Assembly (NCBI RefSeq): GCF_002760435.1
Contig: NZ_AUUU01000042.1
Coordinates: 1 to 39,519, forward strand
Origin: Clostridium sp. LS
Lineage (GTDB): Bacteria > Bacillota > Clostridia > Clostridiales > Clostridiaceae
DNA length: 39,519 nucleotides
Direction of reading: 5' to 3'
Below the pieces are notes generated by a model. The model saw only the letters and a program-made list of their open reading frames with translations. It ran no database searches and was not told the DNA's origin. Positions 8,358 through 17,088 of the stretch are shown here, piece after piece. Position 1 is the first letter of the stretch; each line of letters begins with the position of its first letter. Made by a program: the position numbers and the translations under genes.

Positions 8358-10346
8358 ATGATAAAAAGCGTTGGATTCAAATTTATTTTACAAATTACAG
8401 CTCTGGTATTTTTAATTTGTATTACTCTTGGAATTATTTCTAATATCTTTGCGAGTGAGTCGATAAAAGAGGCAGTTAACTCACAGCTTAAAATTAAAAC
8501 AATTGATAGCGCTAAATTAGTTACTAGTGAAATTAATAAGTATATAGCGCAAGTAGAGGACATAGCAGGGCGCCCAGATATTTCATCTATGGACTGGTCT
8601 ACTCAAAAGGAAATATTAACAAGTGAAGCAAAAAGAATCGGTTTTGAAAGATTCCAAGTAGGAGATTTAAATGGAGATGTAATAAGCACAACAGGTGATA
8701 AGGCAAATGCTGCTGATAGAGATTTTTATAAAGAGGCTTTAGCTGGTACAGCAAATGTTTCTGATGTTCTCTTCGCACGTATTGATAAAAAAATGGTTCT
8801 AATTGTTAGTGCACCAATTAAAGATAAGGAAGGAAAGATCGTTGGAGTTCTATCTGCTATAAATGATGCATCTAAATTAAATGAGATAATCGCAGGCTTA
8901 GATTTAGATTATGACGGTTACGGTTTCATCATAAATAAAGCTGGTGTTAAAATGTCCCATAAAGATTACAGCTTAGTTCAAAATGCAGATAATGACTTAA
9001 CTAATGTTAAAGATAAACCAGAGCTTAATGAACTAGCAAGTATTGAGCAAAAAATGATTAATGGTGAAAATGGTTCTAGCACATATAAAGAAGATGGTAA
9101 AGAGAAACTAATTACATATACTCCTATTTTAAATGAAAAATGGAGCCTGGCAATTGTACAAGATAGTGGACAAGCATTTGCCAAAATAAATGAACTAAGA
9201 AATAAAATTGTTATTCTTTCTCTATTATTCGTAGTAATTGGTGTAGCTGTAGCAAAAATAATGAGTCAAACTATTATGAAACCATTAAAACAAATAAAAA
9301 ATTACTCGAAATCTTTAGAAAAGTTAGATTTAACTACATCTATTGAAGGTAAACGTAAGGATGAATTTGGAGAAGTAATTGATTCTATAAACAGCGCTTC
9401 AAGAGACTTGAAAACAATGGTAGAAAGGATTAAAAATAGCTCAAAGGTTTTAGAGGATTCTTCTAAGAATACTGAAGAAATGATAGAAAATGTTAATGAT
9501 AATATAAGAGATGTTTCCGCTTCCTGCGAAGAAATTTCCGCAAGTATGCAGGAAAGTAGTAGTTACATTAAAAATGTTATGGAAAAAGCAAATGTTGCTA
9601 AGGGTGAGGCAGAGGATTTAGTTAATTCATCTAAAAACACATTGGAAAGCATAATAGAAACAAAGAAAAAATCTGAAATAATAAAGAATAATAGTATTGA
9701 ACAAAAAGAAAATTCTAAACAAGTATATACAACTTCAAAAGAAAGATTAAAGAGTGCAATTGACCAAGCGAAAACTGTTAACCAAATTTCAGACATGACC
9801 AATACAATTTTAGATATTGCCGAACAGACGAATCTCCTAGCATTAAATGCTGCTATTGAAGCTGCAAGAGCAGGTGAATCTGGTAAAGGTTTTGCGGTTG
9901 TAGCAGATGAAATAAGAACATTAGCTGAGCAATCTTCAAGTACAGTAACTATGATTCAAAATATTGTAAAACAAGTATTAAGGTCAGTTGATACATTATC
10001 CACTTCGGCAGATGAGGCTCTTGAAAACATGGGTAAAGAAATTGATTATTTATTAGCTTCTGTTGTAAATATTACTGATGAATACACTAGCACTCAAGTA
10101 AGTTATGAAACATTATTTAATGAATTTGTTTCTTCATTAAATAACATTAAGACATCCATTAACTCTATTTCTGAAGAAATTAATACTATTTCAAGCACTT
10201 CTGATGATGTTGCTAAAACTTCTCATATTATAGCAGATTCTGTTGTGAGCATAGGAGAACGAAGTCAAGAAATTACAACCCTATCGGCAAATAATAGGGA
10301 AAATACTAAACTTCTTTATGAAACCGTTGAAAAATTTATTGTATAA
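8358..10346 (+). CDS. Methyl-accepting chemotaxis protein with dCache sensor
   Basis: 662 aa, preceded by GGGGGGAT 7 bases before ATG. Order: membrane helix 1 (about 8-30), extracellular double-Cache ligand-binding domain (about 35-275, with the '[18 protein letters not shown]' type segment and a distal half starting near [10 protein letters not shown]), membrane helix 2 (about 283-303), HAMP (about 304-358), and a long cytoplasmic signalling coiled coil. The hairpin tip [20 protein letters not shown], followed by [16 protein letters not shown] (about 490-525), is the strictly conserved CheA/CheW contact region. dCache_1 receptors commonly bind amino acids, organic acids or amines; the ligand is not predictable. 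It is monocistronic; no che genes are nearby. Confidence 0.95.
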   Translation: MIKSVGFKFILQITALVFLICITLGIISNIFASESIKEAVNSQLKIKTIDSAKLVTSEINKYIAQVEDIAGRPDISSMDWSTQKEILTSEAKRIGFERFQVGDLNGDVISTTGDKANAADRDFYKEALAGTANVSDVLFARIDKKMVLIVSAPIKDKEGKIVGVLSAINDASKLNEIIAGLDLDYDGYGFIINKAGVKMSHKDYSLVQNADNDLTNVKDKPELNELASIEQKMINGENGSSTYKEDGKEKLITYTPILNEKWSLAIVQDSGQAFAKINELRNKIVILSLLFVVIGVAVAKIMSQTIMKPLKQIKNYSKSLEKLDLTTSIEGKRKDEFGEVIDSINSASRDLKTMVERIKNSSKVLEDSSKNTEEMIENVNDNIRDVSASCEEISASMQESSSYIKNVMEKANVAKGEAEDLVNSSKNTLESIIETKKKSEIIKNNSIEQKENSKQVYTTSKERLKSAIDQAKTVNQISDMTNTILDIAEQTNLLALNAAIEAARAGESGKGFAVVADEIRTLAEQSSSTVTMIQNIVKQVLRSVDTLSTSADEALENMGKEIDYLLASVVNITDEYTSTQVSYETLFNEFVSSLNNIKTSINSISEEINTISSTSDDVAKTSHIIADSVVSIGERSQEITTLSANNRENTKLLYETVEKFIV

Positions 10347-10378
10347 GATAATTATATCATCTTATTAATTATAATTAA

Positions 10379-10407
10379 TGTGAATTAATAAACAAATATG
10401 TTATAAT
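10379..10407 (+). promoter_or_regulatory. Candidate promoter of acetolactate decarboxylase gene
   Basis: TATAAT (10402-10407) with a poor -35 (TGTGAA, 10379-10384) at 17 bases. It lies 59 bases before the start codon. Confidence 0.4.
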
Positions 10408-10465
10408 ATTGTTAAGAATAAAATAATTACCAAAATAAAATATATTTTTAAGGGGATGTAAAATA

Positions 10466-11335
10466 ATGAGTAAAAAATTAGCGGCAATAGTAACAGGAGC
10501 ATTATTATGTTCTTTTGTAGCAGGATTTAGTAGCAGTATTCCTGCAAAAGCAGAAACCTTAGCAAATGCAGTGCAGTCTGAGTCAAATAAAAATATAGGG
10601 ACTCAGGATGAAAAAAAAGATAACTTATATCAGGTTTCTTTATTAAATGCTTTGATGCAGGGGGATTATGATGGTTCAGTATCTGTTGGAGAGCTTCTTA
10701 AACATGGAGATATTGGACTCGGAACATTTGATAAGCTTGATGGAGAAATGATTGTAATTAATGGTGAAGTATATAAAGCAAAGTCAGATGGAACTGTACA
10801 AAAACAGCCAAATACTGAGCTTACACCATTTGCAGCAGTAACATTTATGAATAATGATTATACTTTGAATGGCTTAGATGGAATTAAAAGTTTGGACGAC
10901 CTTAAAGCAGCACTTGATAAAGCAGTAAAAGAACAAGCTGGCGATAAAAATGCATTTTACATGGTAAGAATAGATGGTGAATTTAACATGGCACATGTAC
11001 GTAGTGTTCCAGAGCAGGTAAAACCTTATAGACCATTAAGTCAAGTTGCAGCTGAACAAAAAGAATATGAATATAATAACGTAAAGGGTACAATAGTTGC
11101 ACTTTACTGTCCAGATTACATGGCAGGAATTAATCTTCCAACATGGCATTTTCATTTCATAACTGATCAAAGAGATAAAGGTGGCCATTTATTAGGAATA
11201 GATATTAAATCAGCAAAAGGAATTATGGATAAGATGGATAACTATAATTTAGTATTGCCATCATCAAGTACATTTGTAAACATGGAATTAGCAACTGATT
11301 TATCAAAAGAAACACAAAAAACAGAAAGTAAATAA
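10466..11335 (+). CDS. budA: Secreted alpha-acetolactate decarboxylase
   Basis: 289 aa; ribosome binding site AAGGGGATG ends 7 bases before ATG. The enzyme converts 2-acetolactate to acetoin and CO2 (EC 4.1.1.5), which drains pyruvate to a neutral product. The mature part has the family landmarks: LLNALMQGDYDG, the metal-binding W-H228-F-H230 with H241 in KGGH, and R179 in HVRSVPEQ. Unlike most family members it starts with a typical signal peptide (K-rich start, hydrophobic 5-24, likely cut after AKA at 29) followed by a polar, low-complexity stretch to about 52. Export is thus predicted, as known for the Brevibacillus enzyme. No acetolactate synthase gene is adjacent, which is unusual for bud/als operons. 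It ends at a strong hairpin shared with the ferredoxin gene. Confidence 0.95.
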   Translation: MSKKLAAIVTGALLCSFVAGFSSSIPAKAETLANAVQSESNKNIGTQDEKKDNLYQVSLLNALMQGDYDGSVSVGELLKHGDIGLGTFDKLDGEMIVINGEVYKAKSDGTVQKQPNTELTPFAAVTFMNNDYTLNGLDGIKSLDDLKAALDKAVKEQAGDKNAFYMVRIDGEFNMAHVRSVPEQVKPYRPLSQVAAEQKEYEYNNVKGTIVALYCPDYMAGINLPTWHFHFITDQRDKGGHLLGIDIKSAKGIMDKMDNYNLVLPSSSTFVNMELATDLSKETQKTESK

Positions 11336-11344
11336 TTAATTGCA

Positions 11345-11377
11345 AAAAAGGAGCTGCTTAATTAGCAGTTCCTTTTT
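11345..11377. terminator. Bidirectional terminator between budA and ferredoxin
   Basis: Stem AAAAAGGAGCTGCT (11345-11358) and AGCAGTTCCTTTTT (11364-11377) with one G-T pair and a 5-base loop. The A- and T-tracts let it work on both strands, serving budA (+) and the convergent ferredoxin gene (-). Confidence 0.85.
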
Positions 11378-11389
11378 ACTTATGGGAAA

Positions 11390-11563
11390 TTATTCAGCTG
11401 AAATTGCACCAAAGCCACAAGAGCTTAGGCAAGTCCCACAATCAACACAAACACTAGCATCAATTGCGTAGCTTCCATCCTGCATGCTTATGCAAGATGT
11501 AGGACAATCACTTTTACAAGCACCACATGCTTGACATTCGTCAGAATTAATTACATATGCCAT
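11390..11563 (-). CDS. 2[4Fe-4S] clostridial-type ferredoxin
   Basis: 57 aa on the minus strand, beginning MAYVINSDECQACGACKSDC. The first cluster motif is C10-x2-C13-x2-C16-x3-C20-P and the second C39-x2-C42-x2-C45-x3-C49-G; both are complete, although Gly replaces the usual Pro after the last cysteine. Length and the two-fold symmetric layout match the small low-potential ferredoxins that carry electrons from pyruvate:ferredoxin oxidoreductase to hydrogenase and other acceptors. The start is fixed by AAGGAGGTG 6 bases upstream (11570-11578). It is convergent with budA and shares its terminator. Upstream on the same strand lies a consensus promoter followed by an early terminator (11816-11730), so expression may be attenuated. 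Confidence 0.95.
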   Translation of the reverse strand: MAYVINSDECQACGACKSDCPTSCISMQDGSYAIDASVCVDCGTCLSSCGFGAISAE

Positions 11564-11729
11564 ATGAACACCTCCTTAATGAATATTTCTCACAATTAAA
11601 TTATCATAATATTTAGAAATGACAAATTCATAATATATACGGGTTTTAGTTATATATTAGATGTAAGTCATAATCTACAAAGAAGATTGTAAAAACGTAA
11701 TAAGATCCTATTTTTATAAAAATAGAAAT

Positions 11730-11781
11730 AAAAAAAGGTACACAATGAAAAATTTTCATTATGTACCTCTTTGCACTATAT
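11730..11781 (-). ncRNA. Short terminated RNA upstream of ferredoxin gene
   Basis: A perfect sigma-A promoter (see next entry) would start RNA near 11781. After about 14 bases comes a 15-bp stem (arms 11767-11753 and 11751-11737) followed by seven T. In the minus-strand RNA the only irregular position is a U-G pair, while in the plus-strand RNA it is a C-A mismatch, which argues the minus strand is the functional one. The product would be about 50 nt: a small RNA, or an attenuator for the ferredoxin gene 170 bases downstream. Confidence 0.55.
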
Positions 11782-11787
11782 AGGCTT

Positions 11788-11816
11788 ATTATATGCTTAT
11801 ATAACTTAGATGTCAA
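11788..11816 (-). promoter_or_regulatory. Perfect consensus promoter on minus strand
   Basis: Read on the minus strand: TTGACA (11816-11811), 17-base spacer, TATAAT (11793-11788). Both hexamers and the spacing are exact. It drives the short terminated RNA and, on read-through, the ferredoxin gene. Confidence 0.85.
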
Positions 11817-12004
11817 TAAAACCCCTAGTTATTCTCTAATATTGGTAAGTGTTAAAATATGTTGAACACTAATGTTACTATAAATAAAATAATCAAAAAT
11901 TTAATAGGAATAGATATAGGAACTCTCTTTTTAAAATTTCAATCAGAAAGTGGAATTGGAATGGACTTGAGATCATAAATTGAAATTAAATATTTAAGTA
12001 AAGC

Positions 12005-12036
12005 ATACCTAGTTACAAATTTAAGTGACTAGGTAT
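12005..12036 (+). terminator. Terminator hairpin (copy 2 of repeat)
   Basis: Stem ATACCTAGTTAC (12005-12016) and GTGACTAGGTAT (12025-12036), loop AAATTTAA, then T-rich. It is identical to 8123-8154 except for one base (A to G, still a G-T pair); similarity continues about 15 bases upstream. No complete gene precedes it on this strand. Confidence 0.6.
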
Positions 12037-12137
12037 TTATTTGTATTTATGGTGCTAGTATTTATGAATGTTCGTAAAATCTATAGAAATTCTTTTAATC
12101 CATAAAAGTAAAAAAAAGATACTATAAATAAAATTTA

Positions 12138-12168
12138 TATACTTTTCACCAACCTTCGTAAAAGTATA
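12138..12168 (+). promoter_or_regulatory. Inverted repeat upstream of GH16 gene, possible operator
   Basis: Arms TATACTTTT (12138-12146) and AAAAGTATA (12160-12168) separated by 13 bases, 62 bases before the start codon. The right arm runs into TATACT, a possible -10. Suggests a regulator binding site at the promoter. Confidence 0.4.
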
Positions 12169-12229
12169 CTATTAATATGTAAGATAGACGTCTATAACTA
12201 TTTCATTAATAAAGATTAGGGGGAGCTCT

Positions 12230-14812
12230 ATGGAAAAGAAATTTGGACAAAAGAGTAAAAGGATACTGTATAAAGGGATGAGTATTTTGCTGACCTTTTC
12301 TATGGTAACGGGAAGTGTTATTTTATCTCCAATATGGGGAATTCAAGTGGCTAATGCAGAGGAAGCTCAAACGTCTGAAGCACTAGTAACTAAAGGCGCT
12401 GAGGCACAAGTAACTCAAACTACTGGAGCGCAAGTAACTCTTGAAGCTCAAGCTAATACCATTTCCTCTATGAATTATTTCTCAGCAAATGATGGACCGA
12501 TTATATCAAAAAGTGGAGTTAATGATGCATCTTACGGCTTTGTAATGCCTGTATTTAATAATGGTGCTTCAACTTGGGCAGATGTAAGCAGCGATTTACA
12601 AGTTAGCGTAAAGGTAAATGGTAATTGGATTAATATCGATAATGTTAGTAGTTTTGTTTACAATTCTAACTGGGGTAATTGGAGTGATGGTGGTTTTAAT
12701 GGCTACTGGTTCAAAGTTTCACAGACTACAGAAATTAGACTATCATCGAAATCTAATAGTAATGTATTTCTTGATTATACATTAGAATTTACTAAGCTTT
12801 CAGAGAGTGTTATCACATCTATGAAAGCAACACAAGGGCCTAATATAACTGCAGGTGTTACAGGTGGGGCTGGCTTTACTTATCCTACTTTTAATAATGA
12901 TTCATCTATAAAATATGAGCAAGTTGCAAAGGACCTTAAGCTATATATATGGTCGGATGAAAAATCACAATGGGTAGATGTTGATAATAATGCCGCAAGT
13001 GGTTGGATTTATGATAAAAACTTTGGACAATTTACAGATGGAGGCGGAGGCTTCTGGTTTACAGTTAGTAAAACAACTAAGGTAAGATTAGCTTCTAAAT
13101 CTTCATCAGATGTTTATTTAGATTACGTAATTAATTATGAAGAACCAGTAAGAAGCACTTGGAAAGTTTCGGCAGATACTACTACCTATACAGCAGGAGA
13201 TACAGGAGCAATTGGTATCCCATTACCTAAGATTGATGGAAGTTATCCACGATCAAGTGATTTAAATGGATTTGTATATGAGATAAAGGTAAATGATAAC
13301 TGGGTAGAACTTGGAGATAGTAGTGCAAGTGGTTTTAGTTATCAAGGAAATGGATATAATAAATTATCAGATAAAAATCAATGGGGATACTGGGTAGATA
13401 GTATATATGGACTTTGGTTCCAACCTATTCAAAAAGATATGCAATTGCGTATAGGTTATCCGAAAGATGGAGTTAAAGGAGATCCAGTAGAAGATAATTA
13501 TGTATATTATAATTTTATTGGTAATCCTAACGCACCAAGACCAGATGTTTCTGATCTTGGAAATATTAATCTAGGTACAACTGATAATGCTAAGATTGAT
13601 GGATGGAATCTTGTTTGGGATGATGAATTTTCAGGAAGTAGCTTGGATACAAGCAAATGGGGTTATAATACTGGATATTATATGAACAGTGATCCTAGTT
13701 CTTGGGGATGGGGAAATAATGAGCAGGAATATTATACAGACAAAGAAAAGAATGTTAGTGTAAAAGATGGAAATTTGAATTTGACTGCTTATGATGAGCC
13801 TACAACATTTCCTCAAATTGATCCAAATAGAGTTGCAGAATATTCATCAGGTAAAATTACGACAAAAGATAAATTCACATTTAAGTATGGAAGAATAGAT
13901 TTTCGCGCAAAACTTCCAGCAGGTACAGGTTTGTGGCCAGCGCTTTGGTTATTACCAAATGATGATACTTATGGTTCATGGGCAGCATCAGGTGAAATTG
14001 ATGTAATGGAAGCAAGAGGACGTTTACCAGGAGCAACTAGTGGAACTATTCATTTTGGAGGAGCATGGCCAGCTAATACGCATCTTGGCAGTGATTATTC
14101 TTTCAGCGATGGACAAAGAATAGATACTGATTATCATGTATATAGTGCTGTATGGGAAGATGATAATATTAAATGGTACGTAGATGGAAAATGTTTCTTT
14201 AAAGCTACAAAAGACCAATGGTACTCTCTAGGTGCTAAGGGGAACGATAAGGCACCATTTGATCAAAACTTCTATATAATTATGAATCTTGCTGTAGGCG
14301 GATGGTTTGATGGAGGCCTTACACCAAATGCAGGAGAAATTCCAGCAACTATGAAAGTAGATTATGTTCGTGTATATAAAGCAGATGGCGATGTACAAGC
14401 ACCAACTACTCCGGAAACATATGTAGATGTAGCTGCAGGAAAGATTCCTACTTGTTCAGGAACTGAAAATGATGTTTTCTCAATTAATAATCTAACTGAT
14501 GGAAATACAGACACTAGATGGTCATCTAATTTTGCAGATGATGCATGGTTTGTTGTTGACTTAGGAGATACTTATAAGATAAATGAACTTGATTTTAATT
14601 GGGAAGCATCATATGGTAAACAATATGAAATTTTAGTATCAGAAGATGGAGTAAATTATACTAGTGCGTATAAGCAAACAAATGGAAGTGGTGGAATGGA
14701 AAAGATTTCATTTGATGCTAAAAATGCTAGATATGTAAAATTCCAAGGTATAGAAAGAGCATTACCATATGGGTATTCTTTATGGGATATGAAAGTAATG
14801 GGAACAAAATAA
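12230..14812 (+). CDS. Secreted GH16 beta-glucanase with accessory modules
   Basis: 860 aa; GGGGGAG about 8 bases before ATG. Signal peptide about 1-43 (cut after ANA), then a short degenerate AQVT/TQT repeat to about 75. Three related 100-130-aa beta-rich modules follow (about 75-190, 195-300, 305-440), each ending with a 'W..GG..GYWF' or 'GLWF' motif and a terminal strand. The GH16 domain spans about 450-718: WDDEFSGSSLD, then GEIDVMEARG with nucleophile E589, D591 and acid/base E594. Residues about 728-860 are an F5/8 type C (CBM32-like) domain (LTDGNTDTRWSS, FVVDLG, YSLWDMKVMG). The motif is that of laminarinases and lichenases, so an endo-beta-1,3(4)-glucanase is predicted. No anchor is seen, so it is released or bound through its modules. 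An orphan response regulator gene follows. Confidence 0.92.
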   Translation: MEKKFGQKSKRILYKGMSILLTFSMVTGSVILSPIWGIQVANAEEAQTSEALVTKGAEAQVTQTTGAQVTLEAQANTISSMNYFSANDGPIISKSGVNDASYGFVMPVFNNGASTWADVSSDLQVSVKVNGNWINIDNVSSFVYNSNWGNWSDGGFNGYWFKVSQTTEIRLSSKSNSNVFLDYTLEFTKLSESVITSMKATQGPNITAGVTGGAGFTYPTFNNDSSIKYEQVAKDLKLYIWSDEKSQWVDVDNNAASGWIYDKNFGQFTDGGGGFWFTVSKTTKVRLASKSSSDVYLDYVINYEEPVRSTWKVSADTTTYTAGDTGAIGIPLPKIDGSYPRSSDLNGFVYEIKVNDNWVELGDSSASGFSYQGNGYNKLSDKNQWGYWVDSIYGLWFQPIQKDMQLRIGYPKDGVKGDPVEDNYVYYNFIGNPNAPRPDVSDLGNINLGTTDNAKIDGWNLVWDDEFSGSSLDTSKWGYNTGYYMNSDPSSWGWGNNEQEYYTDKEKNVSVKDGNLNLTAYDEPTTFPQIDPNRVAEYSSGKITTKDKFTFKYGRIDFRAKLPAGTGLWPALWLLPNDDTYGSWAASGEIDVMEARGRLPGATSGTIHFGGAWPANTHLGSDYSFSDGQRIDTDYHVYSAVWEDDNIKWYVDGKCFFKATKDQWYSLGAKGNDKAPFDQNFYIIMNLAVGGWFDGGLTPNAGEIPATMKVDYVRVYKADGDVQAPTTPETYVDVAAGKIPTCSGTENDVFSINNLTDGNTDTRWSSNFADDAWFVVDLGDTYKINELDFNWEASYGKQYEILVSEDGVNYTSAYKQTNGSGGMEKISFDAKNARYVKFQGIERALPYGYSLWDMKVMGTK

Positions 14813-14832
14813 GGTAAGAAGAGTATAAATTA

Positions 14833-14876
14833 ATGCCTATAGATTGATCAGATAATAATGTTCAATTTATAGGTAT
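14833..14876 (+). terminator. Terminator after GH16 gene
   Basis: 15-bp stem ATGCCTATAGATTGA (14833-14847) and TCAATTTATAGGTAT (14862-14876) with two G-T pairs, 14-base loop, then TTTC. T-run is weak. Confidence 0.6.
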
Positions 14877-15041
14877 TTCATGCTTGACGAATATATGATT
14901 TTTTTGTAGAAAGGTTTAAGAAATAAAATTAGGAAAATATATAAACAAGCATAATAAAGTATGGTAAAATAATATGTGAGAGGAATTAGCTTTTATGTAA
15001 GGTCATATACTTTATTAGAGGACTATTATTATATGGTGATT

Positions 15042-15069
15042 CTCGAAACCGATTTCGAAGCAAATCGAG
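15042..15069. promoter_or_regulatory. Nested inverted repeats upstream of response regulator
   Basis: CTCGA (15042-15046) and TCGAG (15065-15069) enclose two further dyads, TCGAAA/TTTCGA and CGATTT/AAATCG, that overlap. This C/G-containing cluster stands out in the A/T-rich gap 14877-15153 and is about 85 bases before the start codon; it may be an operator or mRNA structure. Confidence 0.4.
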
Positions 15070-15153
15070 TGTAATGAAAACGTTGTTGAAAATAAAATTA
15101 CTGAAATAATTGGTAGTCAAAAATTATAAATTACATAGAAAATAGGAGGTAAA

Positions 15154-16620
15154 ATGAATAGATTGTTAGTGGTAGATGATGAGAAATTAGCACGACAATA
15201 TATAAAAACAATGGTAGGCAGCTCTTCGATAGAAATAAATGAGATACTAGAATGTGAAAATGGGGAAGAAGCTTTAAAAATATTAAAAGAAAAAACTATT
15301 GATGTATTAATTACAGATATTTGTATGCCAAGAGTTAATGGGATTAATTTGATAAAAAAGATAAACGAAATTGGATATAATGTTAAGATAATTGTAGTAA
15401 GCAGCTTTGATAATTTTAATTATGCTGTAGAAGTTTTTAGTTATGGAGCTCGTGAGTATATATTAAAACCAATAAAGGAAGAAAAAATGAACAAAACTTT
15501 ACAAAAGTTGGATTTTGAATTAACAGAGGAACGTAGACAGGAAAAATTGCTATACAAAATTAGAAATCATTATTTAAAATATTTTATTATGAATAATGAT
15601 ATAAAGCTTGATGAAGTTAAAGCTGTTGAAGAAAAATATGCGCATAAGGTTTTTTCAGGATATTATGTAGTATGTTGTTCAAGTTTTATTGATGAACCAG
15701 ATGAAATGAAATATAAGTTTATTAATCTAAAGGAAGTTGAGGGCCATATGACTTTTATTGTGGCAGCAGATGATATTAAAGAATTATTGAATAATGAGTG
15801 GAAAGAGTACTTTGTTGGCGTTAGTAAAGAATATAAAGGAATAATAAATATTAGAACTGCATATAAAGAAGCTACGGAGGCAAGATGTGAAGTATTTGTA
15901 AAGGGCCTTCATTATTGCGTAAAGGAAAGTGAACCAAATGAACAAAAAAAATATGAAACAGTACCAGAATACTTTTCGGAACAGTTTGCTCAACTAATTG
16001 GGACTGAAAAATTAGAAAATGCTTTTATTAAATTTCAAATGATATTATTTAAAGCACATATTGGAATAATTGAACCAGAAAAAATTATAAAGCTTTTTCA
16101 TAGCATTTTAGAAGAAGTTAATATTAATTTTAATAATATAATTGATTTTGATATCCAGAGCTTTTATTCGTTAAAACAACCTTTCTTATATAAAAATATA
16201 AAGGAGTACTATAATGCCTTTGAAGTAGTTATCTATAAAATAAGGGAAAGATTACAATTAGAATTTGGGGATAGTAAGAATAAAGAAAAGATAAATACAG
16301 CAGTTTACTATATTAAAGAGAATTATACAAAAAATTTAAATATGGCGGTAGTATCAAATTATATATCGATGAATTATTCACTTTTTTCTATTAATTTCAA
16401 ACAATTTACAGGGGTGAATTTTGTTGATTATTTGAAGACAATTCGCATTAATAAGGCAAAACGGATGCTAGAAGAAACGGATGAAAAAATTGTTAATATA
16501 AGTAAAATGATTGGTTATGATAATTACAAGCATTTTATGAAAACATTTAAAATGATTTGTGGTGTTTCTCCATCTGAATATCGAAAAAATATTCAAATTG
16601 GAAGGGGAAGGAATCAATAA
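15154..16620 (+). CDS. AraC-type response regulator (YesN-like), orphan
   Basis: 488 aa; AGGAGGT 6 bases before ATG. Residues 1-120 are a receiver domain with the acidic pair D8/D9, phospho-acceptor D55 (LITDICMP), the S/T position in VVSSFD (83-84) and K105 (LKPI). A middle region of about 250 residues is typical of YesN-type regulators. Residues about 385-485 are an AraC DNA-binding domain with two helix-turn-helix units, the second ending in IGYDNYKHFMKTFKMICGVSPSEYR. Such proteins usually pair with a YesM-type histidine kinase and control sugar transport or polysaccharide use. No kinase gene is adjacent. The GH16 gene just upstream is a plausible target, but that is inference. Confidence 0.92.
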   Translation: MNRLLVVDDEKLARQYIKTMVGSSSIEINEILECENGEEALKILKEKTIDVLITDICMPRVNGINLIKKINEIGYNVKIIVVSSFDNFNYAVEVFSYGAREYILKPIKEEKMNKTLQKLDFELTEERRQEKLLYKIRNHYLKYFIMNNDIKLDEVKAVEEKYAHKVFSGYYVVCCSSFIDEPDEMKYKFINLKEVEGHMTFIVAADDIKELLNNEWKEYFVGVSKEYKGIINIRTAYKEATEARCEVFVKGLHYCVKESEPNEQKKYETVPEYFSEQFAQLIGTEKLENAFIKFQMILFKAHIGIIEPEKIIKLFHSILEEVNINFNNIIDFDIQSFYSLKQPFLYKNIKEYYNAFEVVIYKIRERLQLEFGDSKNKEKINTAVYYIKENYTKNLNMAVVSNYISMNYSLFSINFKQFTGVNFVDYLKTIRINKAKRMLEETDEKIVNISKMIGYDNYKHFMKTFKMICGVSPSEYRKNIQIGRGRNQ

Positions 16621-16634
16621 AAAGGTAACAAGTG

Positions 16635-16671
16635 AAATACATTTTATGAGAAGACTTCATCAAATGTATTT
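16635..16671 (+). terminator. Terminator after response regulator gene
   Basis: Outer arms AAATACATTT (16635-16644) and AAATGTATTT (16662-16671), with an inner ATGA/TCAT pair after one mismatch, followed by TCTT. Confidence 0.6.
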
Positions 16672-17088
16672 TCTTAATACTATTATTAATGGATATAAAA
16701 TAGGTGCGGATGGTGCTTGAATACAATAGAATATATTATAAAGTATAGTGAATTTTAAAGATAATCCTTCGTTTTTAATAAGCATACCCTTAACAATACC
16801 TATAAAGAAGTATTGTTGAGGGATTTTTTTCTTTTCGTAGAGAATATTCAGTTTAATTAAATTATATAAGTTATAGTTTATAAAAACCATGTTAAAGTTA
16901 TCTTCAACGTGGTTTCTTTGTTGCAAAAAGAAAATGTTAATCTATTAAGGGAACGTACAGGTTAATATATTAAATTATATATATCAAATAGATTAAACAA
17001 ATTTAAGATACCCTTGGGTAATCATAAGACAGAGTTTTGTGTGCAAAGTTTAAGATTTGATTTAAGATTAATGGTTGGGGTGATAACA
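16672..17088. other. Gap with strong terminator and possible gene relics
   Basis: Contains a very strong terminator (16787-16830) with no gene in front of it. On the minus strand 16926-16840 an open frame reads ...NFNMVFINYNLYNLIKLNIL, which resembles the tail end of DDE transposases of clostridial insertion sequences, but the rest of the element is missing. Nothing else recognised. Confidence 0.35.
16787..16830 (+). terminator. Strong intrinsic terminator without an upstream gene
   Basis: 13-bp stem CCCTTAACAATAC (16787-16799) and GTATTGTTGAGGG (16810-16822) with one U-G pair, then A and seven T. It may back up the response regulator terminator, or end a small RNA starting near 16740. Confidence 0.75.

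Larger units (their letters stand above)
11817..12229. other. Gap between ferredoxin promoter and GH16 gene
   Basis: The stretch holds a weak 39-codon frame at 11859-11978 (starting MLNTNVTINKIIKNL, no good ribosome binding site, no family recognised), then a repeated terminator hairpin at 12005-12036, then the GH16 upstream region. The frame plus terminator may be the tail of a lost gene. Confidence 0.4.

Noticed and set aside
13631..13816. Minus-strand frames inside the GH16 gene and similar frames inside other genes
   Set aside because: They are mirror frames of confirmed coding regions, with no ribosome binding sites and no family features.
15074..15090. Possible CcpA cre site (TGAAAACGTTGTTG)
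   Set aside because: Left half fits, but the right half lacks the CA required by the cre consensus.
16660..16926. 88-codon minus-strand frame as a real gene
   Set aside because: No ribosome binding site, overlaps a strong plus-strand terminator, and only a short part looks like a known protein; treated as a possible relic.
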